Assembly (NCBI RefSeq): GCF_900156405.1
Contig: NZ_FTNN01000008.1
Span: 124,001-188,000 of the forward strand
Source: Shewanella morhuae
Lineage (GTDB): Bacteria > Pseudomonadota > Gammaproteobacteria > Enterobacterales > Shewanellaceae
DNA: 64,000 nucleotides
Direction: 5' to 3'
Shown here: piece after piece, positions 36,254 to 45,229 of the stretch
How positions within the stretch are numbered: position 1 is the first letter of the stretch
How the letters are laid out: every line of letters starts with the position of its first letter
Notes under the pieces: generated by a model
What the model saw: the letters and a program-made list of their open reading frames with translations, nothing else
The model's database searches: none
Told to the model about the DNA's origin: nothing
Program-made: the position numbers and the translations under genes

Positions 36254-38623
36254 GTGCAGCAATACGTACTCTGGTATCAAGAATTAGGCATGGGTGACGT
36301 CAACTTGGTTGGCGGCAAAAATGCTTCTCTAGGCGAGATGATCAGCAATCTGGCTAATGCCGGCGTTCAAGTACCTGGCGGATTTGCGACAACTTCCTAT
36401 GCTTTCAATGAGTTCCTTGAACAAAGCGGAGTTAACCAGAAGATTTATGACATTCTAGCCACATTGGATGTAGATGATGTCAATGCGTTGGCTAAAGTAG
36501 GCGCACAGATCAGGCAGTGGGTTATCGACACGCCATTCCAACCTGCATTCGAGCAAGCCATTCGTGAAGCTTACGATAAACTTGCCGCAGAAACGAGCGA
36601 AGCTTCATTTGCCGTTCGTTCTTCAGCTACTGCAGAAGATATGCCAGACGCATCCTTTGCGGGTCAGCAAGAAACCTTCCTAAACGTGAAAGGTTATGAA
36701 TCTGTGCTCGTTGCTGTTAAACACGTATTTGCATCGCTGTTTAACGATCGCGCTATCTCTTACCGTGTTCACCAAGGTTACGAGCACCACGGTGTGGCTT
36801 TATCTGCTGGCGTACAACGTATGGTACGTTCAGACAAAGCGGCCTCAGGTGTGATGTTCACTATGGACACTGAATCTGGCAATAACGATGTGGTATTTAT
36901 CACTTCATCTTTTGGCCTAGGTGAAATGGTTGTTCAAGGTGCAGTTAACCCTGATGAATTTTATGTTCACAAACCTATTTTAGCCTTAGGTCATAAGGCT
37001 GTTGTGCGCCGTAATATCGGTAGCAAGCTCATCCAAATGGTGTATTCAGATGACGTTGCTCACGGCAAACAAGTCAAAATTGAAGATGTCGCTGCAGATA
37101 AGCGTCGTCAATTCTCTATCAACGACGCCGAAGTTGAAGAGTTAGCAAAACAAGCCATGATTATCGAAAAACATTACGGTCGCGCCATGGATATTGAATG
37201 GGCAAAAGACGGTAATGACGGCAAGCTGTATATCGTTCAAGCGCGTCCAGAAACGGTACGTAGCCGTGAAGACGTACAATTGATTGAGCGTTATCACTTA
37301 AAGAGCCGCGGCGCTGTGATTTGTGAAGGGCGCGCTATTGGTCATAAAGTGGGTACTGGCGTTGCTAAAGTATTAACGTCTATTGCTGATATGGATCAAA
37401 TACAACCTGGCGATGTGTTAGTGACTGACATGACCGATCCCGATTGGGAACCTATCATGAAACGCGCTAGCGCGATTGTTACCAACCGTGGCGGCCGTAC
37501 CTGTCACGCGGCAATTATTGCTCGTGAATTAGGCGTGCCAGCGGTAGTAGGTTGTGGTGATGTGACTGACCGTATCAAAACCGGTCAAATTGTGACGGTT
37601 TCTTGCGCTGAAGGTGACACAGGTTTTATTTACGAAGGTAAACAAGATTTTGAAATAATTTCAAATCGTGTTGATTCGTTGCCTGAACTGCCAATGAAAA
37701 TCATGATGAACGTCGGTAACCCAGACAGAGCATTTGATTTCGCCCGTTTGCCAAACGAAGGTGTGGGTCTAGCGCGTTTAGAATTCATCATCAACCGTAT
37801 GATTGGTATTCATCCGAAGGCACTGCTTGATTTCAATCAACAAGATGCTGCGCTGCAGACTGAAATTAACGAGATGATCGCCGGTTATGATTCTCCAGTT
37901 GAATTCTACATTGCTCGTTTAGTTGAAGGTATCGCGACTATCGGCTCGGCTTTCTATCCTAAGAAAGTTATCGTGCGTATGTCAGACTTTAAGTCTAACG
38001 AATATGCCAACTTGGTGGGCGGTGACAGATATGAGCCAGAAGAAGAGAACCCAATGCTGGGTTTCCGCGGTGCAAGCCGTTATATCTCTGAATCGTTCCG
38101 TGACTGTTTTGCCCTAGAGTGTGAAGCGATCAAACGTGTCCGTAATGACATGGGCTTGACGAACGTTGAAGTGATGATCCCGTTCGTACGCACAGTAAAA
38201 GAAGCTGAACAAGTGATCGGCCTGCTTAAAGAACAAGGTTTAGAGCGCGGTAAAGATGGTTTACGCGTCATTATGATGTGTGAGGTGCCTTCAAACGCGC
38301 TATTAGCCGAGCAATTCCTTGAGCACTTCGATGGTTTCTCTATCGGCTCAAACGATCTAACTCAACTAACACTCGGCCTTGATCGCGACTCAGGTATTAT
38401 CAGCCATTTGTTTGATGAACGTGATGAAGCGGTTAAAATGTTACTTTCTTTAGCGATTAAAGCGGCTAAAGCAAAGGGCGCGTACATTGGTATTTGTGGT
38501 CAAGGTCCTTCAGATCACGCCGATTTTGCAGCTTGGTTAGTCGCGCAGGGTATTGATACTGTGTCACTTAACCCTGATACCGTGATTGATACTTGGCTAT
38601 ATTTGGCTGAAGCACACGGGTGA
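36254..38623 (+). CDS. ppsA: Phosphoenolpyruvate synthase
   Basis: Makes PEP from pyruvate and ATP in gluconeogenesis. 789 residues, the usual length. N-terminal ATP-binding domain opens with [28 protein letters not shown]; the swivelling phosphohistidine domain contains [21 protein letters not shown] with H418 as the phosphorylated residue; the C-terminal TIM-barrel binds pyruvate and includes [20 protein letters not shown] and [11 protein letters not shown]. The start codon is GTG with CGGAG upstream; no ATG alternative preserves the N-terminal motif. Regulated post-translationally by divergent PpsR, and probably by HexR. Confidence 0.97.
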   Translation: MQQYVLWYQELGMGDVNLVGGKNASLGEMISNLANAGVQVPGGFATTSYAFNEFLEQSGVNQKIYDILATLDVDDVNALAKVGAQIRQWVIDTPFQPAFEQAIREAYDKLAAETSEASFAVRSSATAEDMPDASFAGQQETFLNVKGYESVLVAVKHVFASLFNDRAISYRVHQGYEHHGVALSAGVQRMVRSDKAASGVMFTMDTESGNNDVVFITSSFGLGEMVVQGAVNPDEFYVHKPILALGHKAVVRRNIGSKLIQMVYSDDVAHGKQVKIEDVAADKRRQFSINDAEVEELAKQAMIIEKHYGRAMDIEWAKDGNDGKLYIVQARPETVRSREDVQLIERYHLKSRGAVICEGRAIGHKVGTGVAKVLTSIADMDQIQPGDVLVTDMTDPDWEPIMKRASAIVTNRGGRTCHAAIIARELGVPAVVGCGDVTDRIKTGQIVTVSCAEGDTGFIYEGKQDFEIISNRVDSLPELPMKIMMNVGNPDRAFDFARLPNEGVGLARLEFIINRMIGIHPKALLDFNQQDAALQTEINEMIAGYDSPVEFYIARLVEGIATIGSAFYPKKVIVRMSDFKSNEYANLVGGDRYEPEEENPMLGFRGASRYISESFRDCFALECEAIKRVRNDMGLTNVEVMIPFVRTVKEAEQVIGLLKEQGLERGKDGLRVIMMCEVPSNALLAEQFLEHFDGFSIGSNDLTQLTLGLDRDSGIISHLFDERDEAVKMLLSLAIKAAKAKGAYIGICGQGPSDHADFAAWLVAQGIDTVSLNPDTVIDTWLYLAEAHG

Positions 38624-38650
38624 TCTGTAGCGTAATTTTATAAAGATGTT

Positions 38651-38680
38651 AAAAAAGCCGCTTTTTAGCGGCTTTTTTTT
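38651..38680 (+). terminator. Intrinsic terminator of ppsA
   Basis: AAAAGCCGCT/AGCGGCTTTT stem with TTTT loop and a long T-tract. Confidence 0.9.
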
Positions 38681-38721
38681 GTTTATAATGGCGCTATAAC
38701 TATAATTGACAGAAGCCAGCC

Positions 38722-41700
38722 ATGTTACCCCTGCTATCACATCAACAAACATTAGAGCCCGTGTATTTGGCGTACCTTGATGCGCTAGAGCAAAGCACCT
38801 TTTCCGGTGACATAGACAAACGTTACAGTGCCCGTTTAGTGCAAGCAACGGACAACTCAGTGTATCAATTTCTGCCTCAAGCCGTGCTGTATCCTAAAAC
38901 CCAGTTGGATATCCAAATTGCCTTAACGCTTGCTGCTACCGATGAGTATCGCAGTGTAACTTTTAGTGCGCGGGGCGGCGGTACAGGCACAAATGGACAG
39001 TCGTTAACCCATGGTTTGATTTTGGATGTGTCGCGTTACATGAACCGTGTGCTCGAAGTAAATGCTGAGCAAGGTTGGGTGCGAGTAGAAGCGGGCGTGG
39101 TTAAAGATGCGCTCAATGATGCATTGCGTCCCCATGGTTATTTTTTTAGTCCCGATTTATCCACCTCAAACCGTGCCACGATTGGCGGAATGATCAATAC
39201 CGATGCCTCGGGTGCGGGTTCACTGGTTTATGGTAAGACATCCGATCACGTGCTGGCGCTGCGCAGTGTATTAATTGATGGCAGTGTGCTCGATACTCAG
39301 CCTTTAGATGCGCAATTACTATCTAACCTCAATGAAGTGAGTACAAATCCCCTTGGGCAAAAACTGATTTCTGCAGTAGCGGCGGTATGCCACGAAAAAC
39401 GAGCCCAGATTGAAACGCAATTTCCTAAGCTCAATCGTTTCCTCACGGGTTATGACTTAAAACACGTGTGGAACGATAGCCTAACTCAATTTGATTTATC
39501 TCGAATTTTGACCGGCTCAGAGGGCACACTTGCCGTCATCACCGAAGCGAAACTGAATATCACCCCACTGCCGACTGAGCGTGCCATGGTGAATATTAAG
39601 TATGATTCGTTTCAATCAGCATTACGTCATGCACCATCGCTAGTGGCTGCGCGCGCGACTGTGGTTGAAACTGTCGATTCAAAAGTGCTTAACCTAGCCC
39701 GTGAAGACATTGTCTGGCATTCCGTTGCTGACTTAATTCAAGAAGTGCCAGGTAAAGTCATCGATGGCCTTAATATGGTTGAGTTTGCGGGTGATACCGC
39801 GGACGTTGAGCAAAGGCTGGCGAGTCTTGAAGCCGTTTTAACGGCACAAATCAGTAATGGTGAGTGCGGCGTATTGGGTTACCAAGTAACGCAAGATAAG
39901 CCCAGTATTGAAAAAATCTATGGCATGCGTAAAAAAGCCGTTGGCTTATTGGGCGCGACAAAAGGCCGACGTAAACCTATCGCCTTTGCCGAAGATACCG
40001 CTGTACCGCCCGAAAAACTCGCCGATTATATTATGGAATTTCGCGCAGTATTAGATGGGCATAATCTGCAATACGGTATGTTTGGTCATGTAGACGCGGG
40101 CGTATTACATGTTAGGCCCGCGCTTGATATGTGCGATGTTGAAGATGAAAAATTGCTGCGAGTGATTTCAGATCAAGTTGCGGCGCTCACGCTTAAATAC
40201 GGCGGCTTGATGTGGGGCGAGCACGGTAAAGGTGTGCGCGGTGAATACGGTCCATCGGTATTTGGTGATGAACTTTATAGTGTATTGCAAGATATCAAAG
40301 GCTGGTTTGACCCCGATAATCGTCTTAACCCAGGTAAACTGGTAGCACCTAAAAAGGTGGGCGCGCTTTACTACGATATCGATAGTGTTAAGCGCGGTAA
40401 GTTTGACCGACAAATTCCTATCGAAATTCGCGATGCATTTCCCGATGTAATGAACTGTAACGGTAACGGCCTGTGTTTTAACTACAGCAGTTATTCGCCC
40501 ATGTGTCCGTCATTTAAGGTGACAGGTGACAGAGTCCAATCTCCCAAAGGGCGCGCAGGGCTCATGAGAGAGTGGCTAAGGCTACTTGAGGGTGAAGGAG
40601 TAGATGTAAACGCACTGGCAAAAGCCAAGCCTCTAGGCTTGTTGCAGCGCGTGCAAAATACCTTTAATGCAAAACGTGATTATGATTATTCCCATGAAGT
40701 AATGGAATCGCTCAAGGGTTGTTTAGCCTGTAAAGCTTGCTCTGGGCAGTGTCCGGTTAAAGTGGACGTGCCAAAATTTAGAGCGCAATTTTTTAATATT
40801 TACTATCAACGCTATTTAAGGCCAGCGAAGGACTATCTCGTTGCGGGTATAGAAGACAGCTTGCCATTGATGGCCGCTGCGCCGCGCCTGACTAACTTTG
40901 CTGCGCAAAATCCACTAAGCCAATGGGTGATTAAAAAAGCTATTGGCTATGTGGATGCCCCCGCGTTATCGGTGCCAACCTTAAAGCAAAGACTCGATGG
41001 TCATGCGAGCCGTGGGTATGACTTAGCAGCATTACAAGCGATTCCAGAAGAAGCGCGCGCGCAGTTTGTGCTGGTGGTGCAAGATCCCTTTAACAGTTTT
41101 TATGACTCAGGCCTTGTTTATCGATTTATTCAGTTAATTGAAAAGCTTGGTTTAAAACCTGTGTTGTTACCCTATAAACCCAATGGTAAGCCAACGCATA
41201 TTAAAGGTTTTTTAGATAAGTTTGCAAAAACGGCGCAGTCGAGTGCTGACTTTTTAAATCAAGTGCATACATTAGGCATGCCTATGGTCGGTATCGATCC
41301 TGCCTTAGTCTTGTGTTATCGCGATGAATACCGTGAAGTATTAGGGGGCAATCGCGGTAATTTCGAGGTGAAGCTTGCCAATGAGTGGTTACTTAATATC
41401 ATCAAGGATTTACCCGCAAAAGCTGAGCAAGATAAGCAATACACTTGGTTTAGTCATTGTACTGAATCGACGGCCAAGCCAAATACCGCCAATGAGTGGA
41501 CTAAAATATTTGCTCACTTTGGCGCTAAGTTAACCGCAGTTAATTTAGGTTGTTGTGGCATGGCAGGGACCTATGGCCATGAGGCCGAAAATCTCGAGCG
41601 TTCTAAGGCATTATTTGATATGTCTTGGCAGCAAACCTTGGCAAAAATTGAGCAGCCACAAGTGTTGGTCTCTGGGTATTCTTGTCGCAGCCAAGTAAAG

Positions 41701-41763
41701 CGCTTTGCGGGTTATAAACCAAAGCATCCGCTTGAAGCACTGCTCGAGTTAGCGAATATATAA
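38722..41763 (+). CDS. ydiJ: FAD-linked, Fe-S dehydrogenase, YdiJ family (D-2-hydroxyglutarate dehydrogenase type)
   Basis: A 1013-residue fusion of a flavoprotein and an iron-sulfur reductase. N-terminal PCMH FAD domain (about 45-270; FSARGGGTGTNGQSLTHGLILDVS, GGMINTDASGAGSLVYGK), FAD-oxidase C-terminal domain (to about 560; GHVDAGVLHVRP, WGEHGKGVRGEY), then Fe-S segments: a Cys cluster CNGNGLCFNYSSYSPMCPS and CLACKACSGQCPVKVDVP (about 668-685), and a C-terminal CCG-like domain (VNLGCCGMAGTYG). E. coli YdiJ (1018 residues) was shown to act on D-2-hydroxyglutarate; the same substrate is likely here but not proven. It starts 98 bases after ppsA, separated by the terminator. Confidence 0.9.
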   Translation: MLPLLSHQQTLEPVYLAYLDALEQSTFSGDIDKRYSARLVQATDNSVYQFLPQAVLYPKTQLDIQIALTLAATDEYRSVTFSARGGGTGTNGQSLTHGLILDVSRYMNRVLEVNAEQGWVRVEAGVVKDALNDALRPHGYFFSPDLSTSNRATIGGMINTDASGAGSLVYGKTSDHVLALRSVLIDGSVLDTQPLDAQLLSNLNEVSTNPLGQKLISAVAAVCHEKRAQIETQFPKLNRFLTGYDLKHVWNDSLTQFDLSRILTGSEGTLAVITEAKLNITPLPTERAMVNIKYDSFQSALRHAPSLVAARATVVETVDSKVLNLAREDIVWHSVADLIQEVPGKVIDGLNMVEFAGDTADVEQRLASLEAVLTAQISNGECGVLGYQVTQDKPSIEKIYGMRKKAVGLLGATKGRRKPIAFAEDTAVPPEKLADYIMEFRAVLDGHNLQYGMFGHVDAGVLHVRPALDMCDVEDEKLLRVISDQVAALTLKYGGLMWGEHGKGVRGEYGPSVFGDELYSVLQDIKGWFDPDNRLNPGKLVAPKKVGALYYDIDSVKRGKFDRQIPIEIRDAFPDVMNCNGNGLCFNYSSYSPMCPSFKVTGDRVQSPKGRAGLMREWLRLLEGEGVDVNALAKAKPLGLLQRVQNTFNAKRDYDYSHEVMESLKGCLACKACSGQCPVKVDVPKFRAQFFNIYYQRYLRPAKDYLVAGIEDSLPLMAAAPRLTNFAAQNPLSQWVIKKAIGYVDAPALSVPTLKQRLDGHASRGYDLAALQAIPEEARAQFVLVVQDPFNSFYDSGLVYRFIQLIEKLGLKPVLLPYKPNGKPTHIKGFLDKFAKTAQSSADFLNQVHTLGMPMVGIDPALVLCYRDEYREVLGGNRGNFEVKLANEWLLNIIKDLPAKAEQDKQYTWFSHCTESTAKPNTANEWTKIFAHFGAKLTAVNLGCCGMAGTYGHEAENLERSKALFDMSWQQTLAKIEQPQVLVSGYSCRSQVKRFAGYKPKHPLEALLELANI

Positions 41764-41843
41764 GGGGGTTAACCACTTAAATTTACCCTCAAGGTCGTTA
41801 TTATCCTTGCTGGTATATCCCAGTGAGGAATGTCACACTAAAG

Positions 41844-41866
41844 CCAGCCGCAAGGCTGGTTTTTTT
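41844..41866 (+). terminator. Intrinsic terminator of ydiJ
   Basis: CCAGCC/GGCTGG stem capped by a GCAA (GNRA) tetraloop and followed by seven T residues. Confidence 0.85.
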
Positions 41867-41886
41867 ATGGATGACGGAGACAGCGG

Positions 41887-42357
41887 ATGGAACAAATAAC
41901 GCAAAGCATTCAACACACACTTACACAATTGGCCTCCGATAGCGTGTTAACGACAGCACCATTGTGTAGTGAAGTGCCATTGTTTAATATTAACGCCTTG
42001 GGTGATTGGACCTATCTAGGCACATCGTTGCCGACAAAATTTGCTAAGTTGTTCGCCAGCATTTTACATTGTATTGAGAGCGAGTATTTCTTAATTACCC
42101 CAGTTGAAAAAGTGCGAGTGCAAGTAGAAGACGCGCCGTTGTTGATAATCGATTTTGAGCTTTCGCAATGTCATACATGGCTTGATGTGCGAACCAGTAT
42201 TGAAACTGAGCACCATCATATTGATATCAAACAGATGAAACTCACCGAAAACAGTATTTATTTGCCGCTTGAACGTGGCTTATGGGGAAAACTAGGCCGC
42301 GCTTGTTACTATAATTTTGTGAATGAATTTAATTTATCTGATCTAGATGAAGAATAA
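41887..42357 (+). CDS. DUF1285-family protein
   Basis: A 156-residue protein of the DUF1285 family. The recognised stretches are the strand DWTYLGTSLPTKFAKLFASIL (about 40-60) and FLITPVEKVRVQVEDAPLLII, which match the family core of two related beta domains. There is no signal peptide or membrane segment. Function of the family is unknown. GGAG stands 7 bases before the ATG. It lies between a terminator and a MarR gene with a 146-base gap, so probably monocistronic. Confidence 0.8.
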   Translation: MEQITQSIQHTLTQLASDSVLTTAPLCSEVPLFNINALGDWTYLGTSLPTKFAKLFASILHCIESEYFLITPVEKVRVQVEDAPLLIIDFELSQCHTWLDVRTSIETEHHHIDIKQMKLTENSIYLPLERGLWGKLGRACYYNFVNEFNLSDLDEE

Positions 42358-42503
42358 GTTCGTAGATTAATAGCATCATCATCTGTTTTTGTGTTAGCGA
42401 GTTTATTAGGGTTAGGTGATAGTATTAAAACAGGCTTTGGGTTAGGTTATTAGTGTTTTAAGTTAACCCCAAAACAGTAAATTTTTGCTGTAGGAGGTGC
42501 AGT

Positions 42504-42920
42504 TTGAATCGTTATGAAAGCTTAGGTTATCTAGTATCCCACTTAAATATTGAGCTGCAAAACGAGCTTGACCTGCAACTTAAGCGTTATCACCTTGATA
42601 TAAAGCTGTGGCCTGTGTTGTTTGCTTTATGGCAAGAAGAGGGGATAAGCCAAACTGAATTATCAAAACGTTGTGATGTGGCAAACTACACTATGACGCG
42701 TTTGCTCGATCAGTTGCAGGTACAAGGCCTTATTACCCGTCATCAAGAAGTTGATAATCGCCGTGCCTTTCAAATCTTTCTAACCGATGAAGCCAAAGCG
42801 TTAGAGCAAGATCTAGTGTGTGAGGCTGAACGAGTCAATGAAAAATTTCTCTCAACCCTTAGTGATGATGAGCAGCAGCAATTCATTTTACTGCTAAATA
42901 AAATCAATCGATTAACCTAG
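42504..42920 (+). CDS. MarR-family transcriptional regulator
   Basis: A 138-residue winged-helix regulator, expected to act as a dimer. Helices 2-4 and the wing are visible: LWPVLFALWQEEGISQTELSKRCDVANYTMTRLLDQLQVQGLI (about 31-73), then RHQEVDNRRAFQIFLTDEAKAL. Ligand and targets are unknown. It starts at TTG with a strong TAGGAGGTG site; the nearby ATG at 42514 is out of frame, so TTG is preferred. No terminator found; the neighbour ahead is a convergent leucine dehydrogenase gene. Confidence 0.88.
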   Translation: MNRYESLGYLVSHLNIELQNELDLQLKRYHLDIKLWPVLFALWQEEGISQTELSKRCDVANYTMTRLLDQLQVQGLITRHQEVDNRRAFQIFLTDEAKALEQDLVCEAERVNEKFLSTLSDDEQQQFILLLNKINRLT

Positions 42921-43067
42921 AACCATTATAGATAAAATGAGTTTGGCTGGTATTTATCGTTCTACTACCTGGTGGTTGATATAGTGCTTTAAATGCGTCT
43001 CAACGTTATCTTTTGCCGGTACCAGACCTGACTAATTCAAGCAGATAAATTGAGTTTTAGATAATAA

Positions 43068-43090
43068 AAAAGCGACCTAAGGTCGCTTTT
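43068..43090 (-). terminator. Intrinsic terminator of leucine dehydrogenase
   Basis: AAAAGCGACC/GGTCGCTTTT stem with TAA loop; on the minus strand it is followed by a T-run. Confidence 0.87.
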
Positions 43091-43114
43091 AGCATATAAA
43101 GAAGAGCGTTAAAA

Positions 43115-44149
43115 TTATTTTTTAGCCGCTTCAATAATGGCCTTAGCCATTTCATCAGCTACTGCACCAGTAGTACGGTTTTGGGCATCGGCTTGGTTGA
43201 AAATTTTCAATAATGTATTGTAAATTTCTTTCACTTTAGCGGTTGATTTAGCTACGTCGTAATCTTTCTCGAACGAGACATTAATAATGCCGCCAGCGTT
43301 GATCACGTAGTCAGGCGTATATAATATGCCCATTTCTTTCAGTTGTTCGCCGTGGCGAACTTCGGCTAATTGGTTGTTGGCACAGCCAGCTACAATTTTG
43401 GCTTTTAATTGAGGCAGTGTCGTATCATTTAATGTGGCACCAAGCGCGCAAGGTGCATATACATCAACATCCTGTGAGTAGATATCCTGTGGTGCCACAA
43501 CGGTTGCACCAAAGTCTGTAGCGACTTTATCTAATGAAGCTTGATGAATATCGGTAACCGTGAGTAGCGCACCTTCTTCATGTAAATGCTTACATAAGTA
43601 ATAACCTACGTGACCGACACCTTGAACAGCAATTTTAAGCCCTTTTACACTGTCTAGCCCTAGCTTATGTTTAACAGCGGCTTTTATGCCTAAAAAAGTA
43701 CCAAGGGCGGTGAAGGGGGATGGATCGCCACTTTTGCCTTCAAGACCTGCCATATAAGGGGTTTCTTCGTGGGCTATCATGATATCAGCAGTCGTGGTGC
43801 CAACGTCTTCAGCTGAATAGTAACAGCCACCTAAGCTATTAATTAAACGGCCGAAGGCGCGAAATAGCGCTTCGCGGTCTTGTCTTTTGGGATCGGCGAT
43901 GATCACTGATTTACCGCCGCCCATCTTCAAACCTGCAAGCGCATTCTTGTACGTCATGCCACGAGAAAGGCGTAACACGTCAGTCAGGGCTTTATCATCC
44001 GATTGGTAATTCCACATTCTGCAGCCACCAACAGCAGGACCTAAGTTGGTGTTATGAATGGCGACAATAGCTTTTAAGCCACTTTCTTTATCATGACAGA
44101 ATACAACCTGTTCATGCTCGTCAAAGGATACATGATTAAATACAGCCAC
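43115..44149 (-). CDS. ldh: Leucine dehydrogenase (Glu/Leu/Phe/Val family)
   Basis: NAD-dependent enzyme converting branched-chain amino acids to their 2-oxo acids, first step of their catabolism. 344 residues from the GTG at 44149. The catalytic domain has GPAVGGCRMW, and KNALAGLKMGGGKSVI with the catalytic lysine; the NAD-binding Rossmann domain contains AVQGVGHVGYYL and the later VAGCANNQL and NAGGIINV motifs. The open frame extends seven codons further to another GTG, but a GGAG site lies in that extension, eight bases before 44149. Substrate range (Leu/Val/Ile) is from family. A LiuR-like palindrome is upstream. Confidence 0.92.
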   Translation of the reverse strand: MAVFNHVSFDEHEQVVFCHDKESGLKAIVAIHNTNLGPAVGGCRMWNYQSDDKALTDVLRLSRGMTYKNALAGLKMGGGKSVIIADPKRQDREALFRAFGRLINSLGGCYYSAEDVGTTTADIMIAHEETPYMAGLEGKSGDPSPFTALGTFLGIKAAVKHKLGLDSVKGLKIAVQGVGHVGYYLCKHLHEEGALLTVTDIHQASLDKVATDFGATVVAPQDIYSQDVDVYAPCALGATLNDTTLPQLKAKIVAGCANNQLAEVRHGEQLKEMGILYTPDYVINAGGIINVSFEKDYDVAKSTAKVKEIYNTLLKIFNQADAQNRTTGAVADEMAKAIIEAAKK

Positions 44150-44157
44150 GTGAATTT

Positions 44158-44161
44158 CTCC
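44158..44161 (-). promoter_or_regulatory. Ribosome binding site that fixes the leucine dehydrogenase start
   Basis: GGAG on the minus strand, eight bases before the GTG at 44149 and inside the longer open frame. Confidence 0.7.
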
Positions 44162-44303
44162 GCTATACACAATGAAAAAGCCGACGAGAACAGTCCCATC
44201 GACAGTTTGTTATATTTATTGCAGAACCATAGCATTTAGCGATACTCTCAACCACGCATAATGAATGAATAAATACATTATATGTGGCAATTTAGCTTTC
44301 CAC

Positions 44304-44319
44304 CTTACGTAAACGTAAG
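44304..44319. promoter_or_regulatory. LiuR-like palindrome upstream of leucine dehydrogenase
   Basis: CTTACGTAAACGTAAG, an inverted repeat. It resembles sites of LiuR, the MerR-family regulator of branched-chain amino acid breakdown in Shewanella and relatives (TTTACGTAAACGTAAA-like, recalled from comparative genomics). It lies about 155 bases upstream of the ldh start and 108 before the divergent DUF4826 gene. Confidence 0.55.
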
Positions 44320-44426
44320 CTTTGTGATCCAGATGAATTGCATTAATTTTGCCGCAATCAATAGAATAAATCGCGCACTGGCCCAAGAGCGGGTTTCGCG
44401 TTATAACAATAAGATAGGATGGAAGT

Positions 44427-44882
44427 ATGACTGAACAAGCTGTCGACCAGACTCAGCAACATGTTTCTGCAGAAGAAATGGAAGCACGACGTCAAGAGTG
44501 GGTCAGAACTCAATTTCAAAAAGCGAATCGTTTCTTGGCTGAAAAAGGGGTGATCCCAAGTAAAGTGTTGGCCGATGAAAGCCGCTATCTTGTGCCTTAT
44601 ATGGCAATTTGGAAAATTGAATCAAAACGCCCAACCAATAAAACCTACTGGGTGATGTCGGGTGATTTACCGTCCGACTTCGTTGATGTCAAGGTCGCAG
44701 CCACTGCCCGTGATGCGGTGCGCCATTTCTCTATGATGTGGCAAATGCAAGCGGAAAACTTAACCCGTTCTGGTGCTACCCGTGATGCGACTCAGGCTAA
44801 ATTTGCACAGTTGCTGGTATCGCGCGCTGAAAGTTTATATCTTGTGCACAATGACGATAAACTATGGAATGTAGAAGCTTAA
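44427..44882 (+). CDS. DUF4826-family protein
   Basis: A 151-residue soluble protein of the DUF4826 family, common in Shewanella and relatives. Most of the length is one domain with ANRFLAEKGVIPSKVLADESRYL and KTYWVMSGDLPSDFV. An acidic N-terminal tail (1-15) precedes a helix rich in Arg and Gln. Function unknown. Divergent from leucine dehydrogenase with 277 bases between starts. Ribosome site AGGATGGAAG. Confidence 0.75.
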   Translation: MTEQAVDQTQQHVSAEEMEARRQEWVRTQFQKANRFLAEKGVIPSKVLADESRYLVPYMAIWKIESKRPTNKTYWVMSGDLPSDFVDVKVAATARDAVRHFSMMWQMQAENLTRSGATRDATQAKFAQLLVSRAESLYLVHNDDKLWNVEA

Positions 44883-45229
44883 GGTTGCCACTGTTTTATC
44901 GTTTAAACTTAGCTATTATGCGTTTATAGTCAGGTTGTTACAGTTGACAAATTAAGTGAAATTAACAGCGTAATACGTTAAAACCGAATGTGATTATATA
45001 TTCGGTTTTTTTTATGGATATTTCTCAAGCTTTAAGTGCTACCGATAATCTAAACGAATGATTATTCGCACTGAAATAGTTCTGCACATTAAATAATGAT
45101 GTTAAAACATACTGTATTAGATCCAAATCAGTTAAGACTTCATCCTAAAGACAAACCTGTTTATACTGGATTTATCTAAATTATTTTACATTGCGATAAA
45201 TACTAACCAACAAAATAGGGGCGTGTTCC
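44883..45229. other. Intergenic stretch before the sulfotransferase cluster
   Basis: Holds the terminator above and about 215 bases with no recognised promoter or frame. Confidence 0.4.
44980..45013 (+). terminator. Intrinsic terminator of the DUF4826 gene
   Basis: AAAACCGAAT/ATTCGGTTTT arms around a ten-base loop, then TTTT. Confidence 0.85.
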
